Source: Flavobacteriaceae bacterium (GTDB lineage Bacteria > Bacteroidota > Bacteroidia > Flavobacteriales > Flavobacteriaceae). Taken from it: a stretch of DNA of 64,000 nt. Shown in pieces: positions 36,034-46,008 of this stretch. How positions within the stretch are numbered: the stretch's first letter is position 1; every line of letters starts with the position of its first letter. The notes under the pieces are model-generated. The model was not told the DNA's origin, made no database searches, and saw only the letters and a program-made list of their open reading frames with translations. The translations under genes and the position numbers were made by a program. The DNA lies in contig CANFNV010000012.1 in assembly GCA_947448525.1 (NCBI GenBank), forward strand, positions 1-64,000, read 5' to 3'.

Positions 36034-37404
36034 TTATTTTTTCTTAATATTATTTTCAATAGCTTTAATCATTTCTCCAGCAATATCTTTGTTGGTTGCG
36101 CCTTCAATCCCTTCTAATCCTGGTGACGAATTTACTTCCAATAAAAGAGGGCCTTTTGCAGAACGGATTATATCGACACCTGCAATTCTCAAATCCATTG
36201 CTTTTGCGGCTTTTATAGCTATTCGTTTTTCATCGGCTGTCGGTTTCACAATAGATGCTGTTCCGCCCATGTGAATGTTAGCTCGGAATTCCCCGGGAGC
36301 AGCTTCACGCTGAATGGCTGCCACGACTTTTCCGTCAACTACAAAGAGTCTCAAATCTTTTCCATTGGCTTCTTTAATGAACTCTTGAACTAATATGTTG
36401 GCATTTAAGCTTTTAAATGCATTAATTACCGATTCAGCTGCCTTTTTGGTTTCAGCCAATACAACCCCTTTTCCTTGTGTTCCTTCAAGTAATTTTACAA
36501 TTAAAGGAGAACCGCCAACCATTTTTATCAAATCATCCGTATCTAAAGGTGAATTTGCAAATCCAGTTGTTGGAATATCAACCCCATTTCGAAGTAATAA
36601 TTGCAATGAAAATAACTTATCTCTTGATTGTGTTATGGCAGCTGCAGAATTCAAACAATAAACTTTCATTGCTTCAAATTGTCGTGTTAAAGCACAGCCA
36701 TAAAAGGTAATACTTGGACGAATTCTTGGAATAATTGCATCAAAATTATCTAATACTTTTCCTCCACGATAGTGTATTTCGGGTTTGTCAGCATCGAGTT
36801 TCATGTAGCATTCTTTGATGTTTAGAAAGTGCATTTCATGTCCACGCATTTCTCCTGCTTCCATTATTCTTAGGTTGCTATATAATTCGGGATTACTAGC
36901 CAATAATCCAATTCGTAAACCCGATTTATTCGGAATCGCATTAACATATAAATCTATAAGACTTTCGGTTGAAGTTTGTCCCAATAAATAATTGCGTTCG
37001 GGATCAACCAAAATTCTCCCACTCATAGCTTCACGACCAAGTAACATTCGAAACCCCATCGAATCCCTATTGGTTAGGGTCATCTCTATCTTCCAATTAT
37101 CTTCCCCGATTTTTATTTCTGTTTGAATAACATAACGTTGTTCTCTAAAACCGCTAGAACTTTTCACAACTCGTTTATCAATTAAAAGCGCTTCACAATG
37201 AATAACTGTTTTAAGATTGTTTTGTATAGGATTGATATCAAATTTTACCCAATTTACATCTTCTTTTGTAAAAGGAGTAATGTTAATAGCATGTAAAGCA
37301 GAAGTTTTAGCTCCTGAATCTACTCGGGCTTTGATTGCAGGAATTCCAAGTTCAGGGAAAGAACACCATTCTTCGGAACCTAGTATGATTTTGTTTTGTT
37401 GCAT
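36034..37404 (-). CDS. RimB-like aspartic protease fused to RimK-type ATP-grasp ligase
   Basis: A 456-aa fusion. Residues 1-150 match the retropepsin-like family once called ATP-dependent zinc protease (RimB), with [11 protein letters not shown] at 29-39 and [13 protein letters not shown]. Residues about 160-456 are a RimK-type ATP-grasp ligase ([41 protein letters not shown]) that in other bacteria adds Glu to the C terminus of ribosomal protein bS6. In Pseudomonas RimB is a separate protease acting on the modified protein. One polypeptide may thus add and remove the tail, which is inference. DUF421 follows in the same operon. A long hairpin separates it from clpC upstream. Confidence 0.88.
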   Translation of the reverse strand: MQQNKIILGSEEWCSFPELGIPAIKARVDSGAKTSALHAINITPFTKEDVNWVKFDINPIQNNLKTVIHCEALLIDKRVVKSSSGFREQRYVIQTEIKIGEDNWKIEMTLTNRDSMGFRMLLGREAMSGRILVDPERNYLLGQTSTESLIDLYVNAIPNKSGLRIGLLASNPELYSNLRIMEAGEMRGHEMHFLNIKECYMKLDADKPEIHYRGGKVLDNFDAIIPRIRPSITFYGCALTRQFEAMKVYCLNSAAAITQSRDKLFSLQLLLRNGVDIPTTGFANSPLDTDDLIKMVGGSPLIVKLLEGTQGKGVVLAETKKAAESVINAFKSLNANILVQEFIKEANGKDLRLFVVDGKVVAAIQREAAPGEFRANIHMGGTASIVKPTADEKRIAIKAAKAMDLRIAGVDIIRSAKGPLLLEVNSSPGLEGIEGATNKDIAGEMIKAIENNIKKK

Positions 37405-37427
37405 TATTTATAATTTTTTAAAAATTA

Positions 37428-37492
37428 AAACCATTAGGAGGTTAAGTTCTATTAAGCAGTGAAACTTAATTTTATTAGCATCCTAATGGTTT
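37428..37492 (-). terminator. Long nested hairpin after clpC
   Basis: Outer stem AAACCATTAGGA/TCCTAATGGTTT (12 bp) encloses an inner stem TTAAGTT/AACTTAA. On the minus strand it is followed by TTTTAATTTTT, so it may end clpC mRNA before rimBK. Confidence 0.6.
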
Positions 37493-37511
37493 AAAGCAAT
37501 TGATTCAATGA

Positions 37512-40055
37512 TTAATTGGTTGGCTCTCCAGCTTTTTGGATTGTAACATTTAATTCGGTGGCGCCTTCTTCAATATCCATAAATATTTCATCTCCTACAC
37601 CAATTTTTGATGTAATGATTTCTTCTGCAAGCGTATCTTCAACATATTTTTGAATGGCTCTTTTTAATGGACGTGCCCCAAATTGTTTGTCAAATCCTTT
37701 TTCAGCAATATAAGCTTTTGCTGTATCAGATAAATTTAATATATATCCTAAATCCGATACACGAGCATATAATTTTTTTAATTCGATTTCAATAATTTTA
37801 TCAATGTCGTGTTTTTCTAATGCATTAAAAACTATTACATCGTCAATTCTGTTTAGAAATTCAGGAGCAAATGTTTTCTTTAAGGCATTTTCAATAATAC
37901 TTTTGGAGTTGTCATCCGCTTGAGCAACTTTGGCTGCAGTTCCAAATCCAACGCCTTGTCCAAAATCTTTCAATTGACGAGCTCCAACGTTAGATGTCAT
38001 TATAATAATTGTATTCTTAAAATCAATTTTTCTACCCAAACTATCTGTTAAATAACCGTCATCTAAAACTTGTAACATCATATTGAAAACGTCTGGATGC
38101 GCTTTTTCAATTTCGTCTAGAAGCACCACACAATAGGGTTTTCTTCTAACTTTTTCTGTTAATTGTCCGCCTTCTTCATAGCCAACATATCCTGGGGGCG
38201 CACCTATTAATCGTGAAATAGCAAATTTTTCCATGTATTCACTCATGTCAATTCGAATTAAAGCATCTTCTGAGTCGAATAATTCTTTTGCGAGTACTTT
38301 TGCTAATTGGGTTTTACCTACACCAGTTTGTCCCAAGAAAATAAACGAACCAATTGGACGATTAGGATCTTTCAATCCAGCACGATTTCTTTGAATGGAA
38401 CGCGCAATTTTCATTACCGCTTCTTTTTGTCCAATCACCTTTCCTTCAAGCAGTTCGGGTAAATTAGCTAATTTATTGCTTTCGGTTTGAGCTATTCTAT
38501 TTACGGGTATTCCAGTCATCATAGAAACTACATCAGCAACATTGTCTTCGGTAACTTCAATACGATTGTTTTTAGAATCTTCTTCCCATTGTTCTTGAGC
38601 AATTGATAAGTCTTTTTCTAATTTTTTTTCATCATCTCGAAGTTTGGCAGCTTCTTCGTATTTCTGTCTTTTTACAACCGAATTTTTAAGTTCGCGAACT
38701 TCTTCCAATTGACGTTCTAAATCCAAAATTTGTTTTGGAACATCAATGTTGGTAATGTGAACTCTAGAACCAGCTTCGTCTAAAGCATCAATCGCTTTGT
38801 CGGGTAAAAATCGTTCAGACATGTATCTATCCGTCAACTTTACACAAGCATCTATTGCTTCTTGCGAATAGGTTACGTTATGGTGGTCTTCGTATTTGTT
38901 TTTGATATTATTTAAAATAGTTATCGTTTCTGCAACCGAAGTTGGTTCGACAATTACTTTTTGAAAACGTCTTTCTAAAGCGCCATCTTTCTCTATATAC
39001 TGTCGGTATTCATCAAGCGTAGTTGCGCCAATACATTGTATTTCGCCACGCGCTAATGCAGGTTTAAACATATTTGAAGCATCCAATGATCCTGTTGCTC
39101 CACCTGCGCCCACAATAGTGTGGATTTCATCAATAAACAGAATGATATCGTCATTTTTTTCTAACTCATTCATTACTGCTTTCATTCTTTCCTCGAATTG
39201 TCCACGGTATTTTGTGCCTGCCACTAAGCTAGCCAAATCGAGTGTTACAACTCTTTTGTTAAAAAGGATTCGAGATACTTTCTTTTGAATAATTCGTAAA
39301 GCTAGGCCTTCAGCAATAGCCGATTTACCAACTCCAGGTTCTCCTATGAGAAGTGGGTTGTTTTTCTTTCTACGGCTTAAAATTTGAGAAACACGTTCAA
39401 TTTCTTTTTCTCGCCCTACAACAGGATCAAGCTTTCCATCTTCCGCCATTTCTGTTAAATCACGACCAAAGTTATCCAATACTGGAGTTTTAGACTTTTT
39501 GTTGGTTTTGTTGACAGGAGTGTTAAAATTGTCGCTCTTCAAACTGTCATCTTGTCCTGAATCTTCATTAAAAGATTCGTTTTTTGGTAAGTTTTCTAGA
39601 AAATCATCTTCGTGTGGCATCATATTTAGATATTGTTCTTTAGCTATTTCATAATCAATTTTGAGTTTGTTGAGTAGCTTAGTTGTGGGATCATTTTCAT
39701 TTCTAAGAATACACAACAATAAATGCGCAGTACTAATTGCGGTGCTTTGAAAAACTTTTGCTTCAAGAAAAGTGGTTTTTAATGCTCTTTCGGCTTGACG
39801 TGTTAAGTGTAAATTCTTTTTTTCTAAACTCGTTTCGGCATTTGGGTTTGGAGGGCTTAATATTTCAACCTTCTTACGTAAATGGTCTAAATCTACCGAA
39901 AGACTGTTTAAAATAGTTATTGCTTTTCCGTTCCCATCTCTTAAAATCCCAAGCATAAGATGTTCAGTGCCAATGAAGTCATGACCCAAACGTAATGCTT
40001 CTTCTTTGCTGTAAGTAATTACGTCTTTTACTCTTGGAGAAAAATTATCATCCAT
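37512..40055 (-). CDS. clpC: ATP-dependent chaperone ClpC
   Basis: An AAA+ unfoldase that feeds ClpP. The 847-aa product has two Clp_N repeats (KEEALRLGHDFIGTEHLMLG and a second near 80-150), AAA1 with Walker A GEPGVGKSAIAEG, a UVR/M-domain (QKYEEAAKLRDDEKKLEKDL), AAA2 with GQTGVGKTQLAK, and the C-terminal D2-small domain. The UVR domain marks ClpC rather than ClpB or ClpA. The promoter is described below. Upstream is a divergent gap to gyrA; downstream is a long hairpin then rimBK. ClpP is not in the window. Confidence 0.95.
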   Translation of the reverse strand: MDDNFSPRVKDVITYSKEEALRLGHDFIGTEHLMLGILRDGNGKAITILNSLSVDLDHLRKKVEILSPPNPNAETSLEKKNLHLTRQAERALKTTFLEAKVFQSTAISTAHLLLCILRNENDPTTKLLNKLKIDYEIAKEQYLNMMPHEDDFLENLPKNESFNEDSGQDDSLKSDNFNTPVNKTNKKSKTPVLDNFGRDLTEMAEDGKLDPVVGREKEIERVSQILSRRKKNNPLLIGEPGVGKSAIAEGLALRIIQKKVSRILFNKRVVTLDLASLVAGTKYRGQFEERMKAVMNELEKNDDIILFIDEIHTIVGAGGATGSLDASNMFKPALARGEIQCIGATTLDEYRQYIEKDGALERRFQKVIVEPTSVAETITILNNIKNKYEDHHNVTYSQEAIDACVKLTDRYMSERFLPDKAIDALDEAGSRVHITNIDVPKQILDLERQLEEVRELKNSVVKRQKYEEAAKLRDDEKKLEKDLSIAQEQWEEDSKNNRIEVTEDNVADVVSMMTGIPVNRIAQTESNKLANLPELLEGKVIGQKEAVMKIARSIQRNRAGLKDPNRPIGSFIFLGQTGVGKTQLAKVLAKELFDSEDALIRIDMSEYMEKFAISRLIGAPPGYVGYEEGGQLTEKVRRKPYCVVLLDEIEKAHPDVFNMMLQVLDDGYLTDSLGRKIDFKNTIIIMTSNVGARQLKDFGQGVGFGTAAKVAQADDNSKSIIENALKKTFAPEFLNRIDDVIVFNALEKHDIDKIIEIELKKLYARVSDLGYILNLSDTAKAYIAEKGFDKQFGARPLKRAIQKYVEDTLAEEIITSKIGVGDEIFMDIEEGATELNVTIQKAGEPTN

Positions 40056-40076
40056 ATTAATAGTAATTTAATAATG

Positions 40077-40108
40077 TAAATTTAGTGAATTAATTGAATT
40101 GACACAAA
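40077..40108 (-). promoter_or_regulatory. clpC promoter
   Basis: On the minus strand, TTTG (40105-40108), a 20-base spacer, then TAAATTTA (40077-40084), one base off the TAnnTTTG box, about 22 bases before the clpC ATG. Confidence 0.5.
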
Positions 40109-40171
40109 AATCATTCCCAGCAAAACACTTGTCAGTAAAATGACAAAAAAATAGTCATATATAAAAGCCAT
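40082..40171 (-). CDS. Candidate 29-aa hydrophobic small protein
   Basis: An ATG at 40171 and TAA at 40082-40084 enclose 29 codons for a single hydrophobic helix (MAFIYDYFFVILLTSVLL then GMIFVSIQLIH). It lies in the clpC-gyrA gap on the clpC strand. It overlaps the predicted clpC promoter, has no positive charges flanking the helix and no obvious own promoter, so it may be chance in AT-rich DNA. It could also be an unannotated small membrane protein. Confidence 0.3.
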   Translation of the reverse strand: MAFIYDYFFVILLTSVLLGMIFVSIQLIH

Positions 40172-40203
40172 GAGCGATTAATTTTATTAACTATTTAGTA
40201 CTG

Positions 40204-40211
40204 TAAATTTG
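40204..40211 (+). promoter_or_regulatory. Possible gyrA -7 box
   Basis: TAAATTTG, about 105 bases before the gyrA ATG, is the best box in the gap; no -33 TTG. The leader between is AT-rich and shows no start signal for another gene. Confidence 0.35.
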
Positions 40212-40315
40212 TTAATAAATCTTTGAAATTAGTAGTTAAAAATGCTTTTAAAAATTATAAAAAGAACTATATTGCACGTTTGAATTTTAAAATAATATCT
40301 AAATAAAATAAGTAT

Positions 40316-42919
40316 ATGTCTGACGGAGAAAAGTTAATTCCAATTAACATAGAAGACGAAATGAAATCAGCTTATATCGATTATTCGATGTCGGTTATTG
40401 TATCTAGAGCATTGCCAGATGTGCGAGATGGTTTAAAACCTGTTCACAGAAGAGTTCTTTATGGAATGTATGATTTAGGTGTTTTTTCTAATAAAGCTCA
40501 TAAGAAATCGGCAAGAATTGTTGGGGAAGTTTTAGGGAAGTACCATCCACACGGAGATACATCAGTATATGACGCAATGGTTCGTATGGCACAAGAATGG
40601 AGTTTACGTTATTTATTAATTGATGGTCAAGGTAATTTTGGTTCGGTAGATGGTGATAGTCCAGCAGCGATGCGTTATACTGAAGCAAGAATGAAAAAAA
40701 TGTCGGAAGACATCATGGCTGATATCGACAAAGAAACAGTAGATTTTAAATTAAATTTTGACGATACCTTATACGAGCCAACAGTTATGCCAACTCGAGT
40801 TCCTAATCTATTAATAAATGGAGCATCGGGTATTGCGGTAGGTATGGCTACTAATATGGCACCACATAACTTAACAGAAGTTATTGATGGCACCTTAGCT
40901 TATATAGATAACGAAGAAATAGAAATTGACGAATTGATGAACCATATTAAAGCTCCAGATTTTCCAACTGGTGGTATTATATATGGTTATGAAGGTGTTC
41001 GTGAAGCATTCAAAACCGGAAGAGGTAGAATTGTAATGCGTGCTAAAGTTGGCTTTGAAGAAGTTGACGGTAGAGAATCGATTATAGTTACCGAAATTCC
41101 ATACCAAGTTAATAAAGCTGAAATGATTAAGAAAACAGCTGACTTGGTAAACGATAAAAAAATTGAAGGTATTGCCAATATCCGTGATGAGTCGGATAGA
41201 AATGGTATGCGTATCGTTTATATTTTAAAAAGAGACGCTGTTGCCAATGTGGTATTGAATACCTTATATAAATTTACACAATTACAATCTTCTTTCAGTG
41301 TAAATAACATTGCATTAGTAAAAGGAAGGCCACAAATGTTGAATCTTAAAGATTTGATTCATTATTTTGTAGAACACCGTCACGATGTTGTTGTAAGAAG
41401 AACCCAATTTGAATTAAGAAAAGCTGAAGAAAGAGCCCATATTTTAGAGGGTTTAATTATCGCTTCCGATAATATAGATGAAGTTATCGCTTTAATTCGC
41501 TCTTCTAAAGATGGTGAGGAAGCTAGAGGTAAATTGATGGAAAGATTCAGTCTGTCCGATATTCAAGCTCGTGCAATTGTTGAAATGCGTTTGCGTCAGC
41601 TGACAGGTCTTGAACAAGATAAACTTAGAGCGGAATATGAAGAAATAATGAAATTAATTAATTATTTGAAAGAATTATTAGCCAGTAAAGATATGCGTAT
41701 GGCTTTAATTAAAGAAGAATTAATTGAAATTAGAGATAAATATGGCGATGCTCGTCGTTCGTCAATTGAATACTCAGGTGGCGATGTAAGTATTGAAGAT
41801 TTGATTGCTGATGAAAATGTAGTCATTACAATTTCGCATGCAGGGTATATCAAACGTACATCTTTAACCGAATACAAAACACAAAATAGAGGTGGAGTTG
41901 GACAAAAAAGTGCTGGTACAAGAGATCAAGATTTCTTAGAGCATTTATTTGTAGCAACAAATCATAATTACTTATTGATTTTTACCCAAAAAGGTAAATG
42001 TTATTGGATGCGTGTATACGAAATTCCAGAAGGAAATAAACAAAGTAAAGGTAGAGCGCTTCAAAATCTAATTAATATAGAAAGTGATGATAAAGTAAAA
42101 GCATTTATATGTACTCAAGATTTGAAAAATCAAGAGTATATTAAAGACCATTATATTATCATGGCTACTAAAAAGGGTCAGGTTAAGAAGACTTCATTAG
42201 AAAAATATGCCAAACCAAGAGTAAATGGAGTTGCAGCAATTACAATTAAAGACGGTGATGAATTATTAGGAGCAGAGTTAACTAACGGAAAAAGCCAAGT
42301 TTTAATCGCTGTTAAATCTGGTAAGTTAGTTCGTTTTGAAGAAGCCAAAACAAGACCGATGGGAAGAACTGCATCGGGTGTTAGAGGTATTACTTTACGT
42401 GATGATCAAGATGAGGTTATCGGAATGGTGTCTGTTGATGAAAGCAACATTAATGAAACTCAATTGTTGGTTGTTACTGAAAACGGCTACGGAAAAAGAA
42501 CCAAACTAGAGGACGAAGGTGAAGCAGTTTATAGAATAACGAATCGTGGTGGTAAAGGTGTAAAAACTTTGAATATTACTGAAAAAACGGGTGCTTTGGT
42601 TTCTATTAATACCGTAACTGATGCTGATGATTTAATGATTATAAACAAATCAGGTCTGACCATTAGAATGGATGTTTCGACACTTCGTGTGATGGGAAGG
42701 GCTACTCAAGGCGTTCGATTAATAAATCTAAAAGGAAGTGACTCAATTGCTGCGGTAACTAAAGTTATGAAAGATGAAGAGGAAGAAGCTATTGCAATTG
42801 ATGGAGAAGAACTAGAAATTGATCCAAATGCAGTTGTTGAAGATGATTCTGATGAAGACGATGCCATTGATAATGAAGACGATGAAAAAGATGAAGCAGA
42901 TGACGATTCAGAAGAATAA
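40316..42919 (+). CDS. gyrA: DNA gyrase subunit A
   Basis: The breakage-reunion subunit of gyrase, which introduces negative supercoils with GyrB. The 867-aa product has the QRDR near residues 75-110 ([14 protein letters not shown]), with Thr82, Ser83 and Asp86, and catalytic Tyr121 in [10 protein letters not shown]. The C-terminal half has the beta-pinwheel repeats, including the GyrA-box [12 protein letters not shown]. The last 40 residues are very acidic (Asp/Glu-rich), common in this phylum. The QRDR reads as the flavobacterial wild type (Thr in the E. coli Ser83 position), so no quinolone-resistance change is evident. gyrB is not nearby. Confidence 0.97.
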   Translation: MSDGEKLIPINIEDEMKSAYIDYSMSVIVSRALPDVRDGLKPVHRRVLYGMYDLGVFSNKAHKKSARIVGEVLGKYHPHGDTSVYDAMVRMAQEWSLRYLLIDGQGNFGSVDGDSPAAMRYTEARMKKMSEDIMADIDKETVDFKLNFDDTLYEPTVMPTRVPNLLINGASGIAVGMATNMAPHNLTEVIDGTLAYIDNEEIEIDELMNHIKAPDFPTGGIIYGYEGVREAFKTGRGRIVMRAKVGFEEVDGRESIIVTEIPYQVNKAEMIKKTADLVNDKKIEGIANIRDESDRNGMRIVYILKRDAVANVVLNTLYKFTQLQSSFSVNNIALVKGRPQMLNLKDLIHYFVEHRHDVVVRRTQFELRKAEERAHILEGLIIASDNIDEVIALIRSSKDGEEARGKLMERFSLSDIQARAIVEMRLRQLTGLEQDKLRAEYEEIMKLINYLKELLASKDMRMALIKEELIEIRDKYGDARRSSIEYSGGDVSIEDLIADENVVITISHAGYIKRTSLTEYKTQNRGGVGQKSAGTRDQDFLEHLFVATNHNYLLIFTQKGKCYWMRVYEIPEGNKQSKGRALQNLINIESDDKVKAFICTQDLKNQEYIKDHYIIMATKKGQVKKTSLEKYAKPRVNGVAAITIKDGDELLGAELTNGKSQVLIAVKSGKLVRFEEAKTRPMGRTASGVRGITLRDDQDEVIGMVSVDESNINETQLLVVTENGYGKRTKLEDEGEAVYRITNRGGKGVKTLNITEKTGALVSINTVTDADDLMIINKSGLTIRMDVSTLRVMGRATQGVRLINLKGSDSIAAVTKVMKDEEEEAIAIDGEELEIDPNAVVEDDSDEDDAIDNEDDEKDEADDDSEE

Positions 42920-42942
42920 TTTTTTAAATTAAAATACTATTT

Positions 42943-42987
42943 AAAAGCTATGTTTCCTTATTTTTTAATTTGGTTCATAGCTTTTAT
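42943..42987 (+). terminator. Terminator after gyrA
   Basis: Stem AAAAGCTATG/CATAGCTTTT (10 bp) with a 23-base T-rich loop, starting 23 bases after the gyrA stop. Confidence 0.65.
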
Positions 42988-43022
42988 TAATTATTAGGAA
43001 TAAACAATAAATTAATATAATT

Positions 43023-44345
43023 ATGAAAACTAAACAAATACTAATTGCAAGTATACTTTTCATTTCTTTTACTTCATTCGCGCAAAAAGAGGAGTTAAAA
43101 GCATTAAAAAAAATCTATGCAAAAGATGAAATTAAAGGAGAGGATTTGTCTGAATATAAATCGTTAGTAAATAAAGTACTACCATTAGCAATAGAAGAAG
43201 GCGATAAGGTTTATGCCAATTTTTACAAATGCATGACTCCAATTTTAGAATCATTAAGTATTGATAAATCAATGACTCCCATTCAAATTCAGGTGGCTTA
43301 TTTAAAGTTTCTAAATCCTAAATCTATTTCTGATATAGCTACAGGTTTAAATGCAACTTTAGAGTATGAGAAAAAAACGGGTAAAAAGATTCAAACCGAT
43401 GATATTTATGAAACAATTACTTCTTTCAGGCCAGAGTTATTGAATTATGCCGATGCTTTAGGAAAAAATAAGAATTATAAAGAAGCTGCAAATGTTTTGT
43501 ATTCTATTTATCAATTAGATAAAAAAGATTTAGAAACATTATATTATGCAGCCAATTTTGCTATTGAAGGACAAGATTATGAAAGTTCATTGGCCTACTA
43601 TAAAGAATTAAAACAAAAAAATTATACAGGTGAAGGAACTAATTATATAGCTAAAAATATAGCTTCCAACTTAGACGAATCATTTGGTTCTAAAGAGACA
43701 AGAGACAATATGGTTAAATTAGGAACCCATATTTCACCAAGAGAAGAAAAAAATCCATCAAAAAAAGGAGAAATAGTAAGAAATATTGCATTAATTCTTA
43801 TTCAACAAGATAAATTAGAAGAGGCAAAATTAGCTATTGCTGATGCTAGAAAAGAAAATCCAAATGATGTGAATTTAATTACTTCTGAAGCTGATATTTA
43901 TTTAAAAGCAAATGATATTGTTAACTATCAAAAATTAATAAATGAAGCGTTAGAAAAAAATCCAAACAATGGTGTTTTAATTTTTAATTTGGGTGTTACT
44001 AGTGCTAATGCTGGAAAGTTTGATGAAGCAGAAAAATATTATAGAAAGGTAATCGAAATTCAACCAACTTATGTTGATGCTTATACGAATTTGGCAGATT
44101 TAATTTTAAAACCCGATTCAAAAATAGTTGAAGAAATGAATAAATTAACGACTTCAGATAAAGACACAAAAAAATATGAAGCATTGAAAATAGATAGACA
44201 AAAACTTTTTAGCAAAGCAATGCCAATTCTAGAGAAAGCTCATGAATTAGAACCTAAGAATGATGTTGTTAAAAGCAATTTAAAATCCGTATATAGCTTT
44301 TTAGAATTAACAGATAAAGTAAAAGCTTTAAAAGCAGAACAGTAA
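43023..44345 (+). CDS. Exported TPR-repeat protein
   Basis: A 440-aa protein with a signal peptide (MKTKQILIASILFISFTSFAQ) and tetratricopeptide-like helix pairs: YKEAANVLYSIYQLDKKDLE, ALEKNPNNGVLIFNLGV, AGKFDEAEKYYRKVIEIQPTYVDAYTNLADL, then AHELEPKNDVVKSNL. Such exported TPR proteins act as scaffolds in Bacteroidota; the partner is unknown. Flanked by terminators on both sides, so monocistronic. A normal start and stop, nothing missing. Confidence 0.85.
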   Translation: MKTKQILIASILFISFTSFAQKEELKALKKIYAKDEIKGEDLSEYKSLVNKVLPLAIEEGDKVYANFYKCMTPILESLSIDKSMTPIQIQVAYLKFLNPKSISDIATGLNATLEYEKKTGKKIQTDDIYETITSFRPELLNYADALGKNKNYKEAANVLYSIYQLDKKDLETLYYAANFAIEGQDYESSLAYYKELKQKNYTGEGTNYIAKNIASNLDESFGSKETRDNMVKLGTHISPREEKNPSKKGEIVRNIALILIQQDKLEEAKLAIADARKENPNDVNLITSEADIYLKANDIVNYQKLINEALEKNPNNGVLIFNLGVTSANAGKFDEAEKYYRKVIEIQPTYVDAYTNLADLILKPDSKIVEEMNKLTTSDKDTKKYEALKIDRQKLFSKAMPILEKAHELEPKNDVVKSNLKSVYSFLELTDKVKALKAEQ

Positions 44346-44373
44346 TTTAAAATTCCATTTATATAATTTAAAT

Positions 44374-44411
44374 AATGCTCCAAAAAATATCCAAATTTGG
44401 AGCGTTTTTTT
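44374..44411 (+). terminator. Terminator after the TPR gene
   Basis: Stem AATGCTCCAAA/TTTGGAGCGTT (one T-G pair) followed by a T-run, 29 bases after the TPR stop. Confidence 0.85.
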
Positions 44412-44461
44412 GGGAAATAAGTTAAGTGTAATTTTACTATTAACTTGAAACTTTTTGAATT

Positions 44462-44587
44462 ATGGGAAAAAGTACTCTAAAGTTTATGAGTTAATATCCA
44501 AAGGATGCTACTCGAATTGCACAATTGATAGTATTAATTACTCAAGCCAAAGCAGAGGCCGCTATGTTTGGTGTGACTTTCAAATAA
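44462..44587 (+). pseudogene. Small broken gene with in-frame nonsense codon
   Basis: An ATG at 44462 opens a 42-codon frame interrupted by TAA at 44492-44494. The first part reads MGKSTLKFMS, and after the stop the same frame continues as YPKDATRIAQLIVLITQAKA and EAAMFGVTFK to a second TAA at 44585. The continuation has a helical, charge-patterned protein-like composition, and one substitution (GAA to TAA) would restore 41 residues ending naturally. It lies in the 320-base gap between the TPR gene and the transporter, which also holds a terminator and a -7 box. I do not recognise the family. Confidence 0.5.
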
Positions 44588-44610
44588 CTTTCAACTTACT
44601 AAAAAATAAG

Positions 44611-44618
44611 TATATTTG
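44611..44618 (+). promoter_or_regulatory. -7 box for the Atg22-like transporter
   Basis: TATATTTG, 47 bases before the ATG at 44666; no clear -33 element. Confidence 0.45.
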
Positions 44619-44665
44619 AATTCCTTTATTTGGGGATTTTTTTAATATTGTAAATAATAATTTTT

Positions 44666-45961
44666 ATGCCAAACTTACCAAAAGGACATCCCAAATTACT
44701 GAATGCTTGGGCATTTTACGATTGGGCAAATTCAGTTTATAGCTTAGTAATCGCTTCGGCAGTATTTCCAATTTTCTATGAAATGATATTTAATGATAGT
44801 GGGAAAAACTATGTTGTCTTTTTGGGTTATCCTATTAAAGACACCGCAATGATAAGCTTTGTTACCGCTTTTGCATTTTTATTTGTTGCTATTAGTTCTC
44901 CAATTTTATCAGGAATTTCAGATTATTTAGGAAATAAAAAAGCATTTATGCGTTTTTTTTGCTATTTAGGAGGAATTTCCTGTATTGGTTTGTATTGGTT
45001 TGATGTCGATAATTTATTATGGAGTTACACTGCTTATTTCTTTGGACTAATTGGTTTTTGGTCGAGTTTGGTTTTCTATAATTCGTATTTACCGGATATT
45101 GCATTCCCTGAACAACAAGACAGTGTTAGCGCTAAAGGTTTTTCAATGGGCTACATTGGAAGCACAATCTTATTGATTATTAATTTACTTATGGTAATGT
45201 TTCCGCATACGTTTTGGATTGAAACATCTAAAATGGCAATGAAAATATCTTTCGTAATGGTTGGTGTTTGGTGGATTGGATTTAGTCATATTACCTATTA
45301 TTATTTACCTAAAGGGAATAAAAATACTATTCCGCTTTCTAAAGATTTTATTTTTAAAGGGTTTCATGAATTGAAATTAGTTTGGAAACAATTACAATCA
45401 AATTTGCGATTAAAAAGATTTTTGTATAGTTATTTTGTTTTTAGTATGGCTGTACAAACTGTTATGTTAGTAGCAACTTATTTTGGAGCAACAGAAATTG
45501 AATGGGGTTCTGATGATAAAACAATGGGATTAATAATCAGTATTCTTTTAATACAATTAGTAGCCGTTGTTGGAGCTGTAATAACATCAAAAGCTTCAGA
45601 AAAATATGGAAATATCAACACCTTAATCTTTTTAAACGGTATTTGGGCTGTGCTTTGTGCTTTTGCCTATTTTGTTCACACACCAGTTGAGTTTTATGCT
45701 ACAGCTGGATTTGTTGGATTAGTAATGGGAGGAATTCAGTCAATTGCTCGTTCAACGTATTCTAAGTTTTTACCTGAAACAGAAGATACTGCTTCCTTTT
45801 TTAGTTTTTTTGATGTTACCGAAAAAGTAGGAATTGTTATCGGAATGACCATTTACGGAACCATTGATTTGATTACAGGATCTATGAGAAATGCCATTGT
45901 CTTTTTAGGAGCATTCTTTTTAATCGGACTAATTCTTTTGACTCGAGTCCAAAAAAAATAA
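44666..45961 (+). CDS. MFS transporter, UMF1/Atg22-like
   Basis: A 431-aa major-facilitator protein with about 12 membrane segments. The N terminus has the Atg22/UMF1 signature AWAFYDWANSVYSLVI and SGISDYLGNKKAFM, and the C-terminal half has GGIQSIARSTYSKFLPETEDTASFF-type loop residues. In yeast Atg22 exports amino acids from the vacuole; the bacterial substrate is not known. Inner membrane. It has its own -7 box and is followed 47 bases later by the DUF6252-like lipoprotein, which also has its own box. Confidence 0.88.
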   Translation: MPNLPKGHPKLLNAWAFYDWANSVYSLVIASAVFPIFYEMIFNDSGKNYVVFLGYPIKDTAMISFVTAFAFLFVAISSPILSGISDYLGNKKAFMRFFCYLGGISCIGLYWFDVDNLLWSYTAYFFGLIGFWSSLVFYNSYLPDIAFPEQQDSVSAKGFSMGYIGSTILLIINLLMVMFPHTFWIETSKMAMKISFVMVGVWWIGFSHITYYYLPKGNKNTIPLSKDFIFKGFHELKLVWKQLQSNLRLKRFLYSYFVFSMAVQTVMLVATYFGATEIEWGSDDKTMGLIISILLIQLVAVVGAVITSKASEKYGNINTLIFLNGIWAVLCAFAYFVHTPVEFYATAGFVGLVMGGIQSIARSTYSKFLPETEDTASFFSFFDVTEKVGIVIGMTIYGTIDLITGSMRNAIVFLGAFFLIGLILLTRVQKK

Positions 45962-45980
45962 ATTAGTATATAAAAATAAT

Positions 45981-45988
45981 TATATTTG
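45981..45988 (+). promoter_or_regulatory. -7 box for the DUF6252-like lipoprotein
   Basis: TATATTTG, 20 bases before the ATG at 46009; no -33 TTG in the transporter 3' end. Confidence 0.45.
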
Positions 45989-46008
45989 AACAAAATTTAA
46001 ATTTCAAA

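Noticed and set aside
40390..40690. Quinolone-resistance change in GyrA (Thr instead of E. coli Ser83)
   Set aside because: Thr at this position is the usual flavobacterial residue, with Asp86 intact, so it is not an acquired change.
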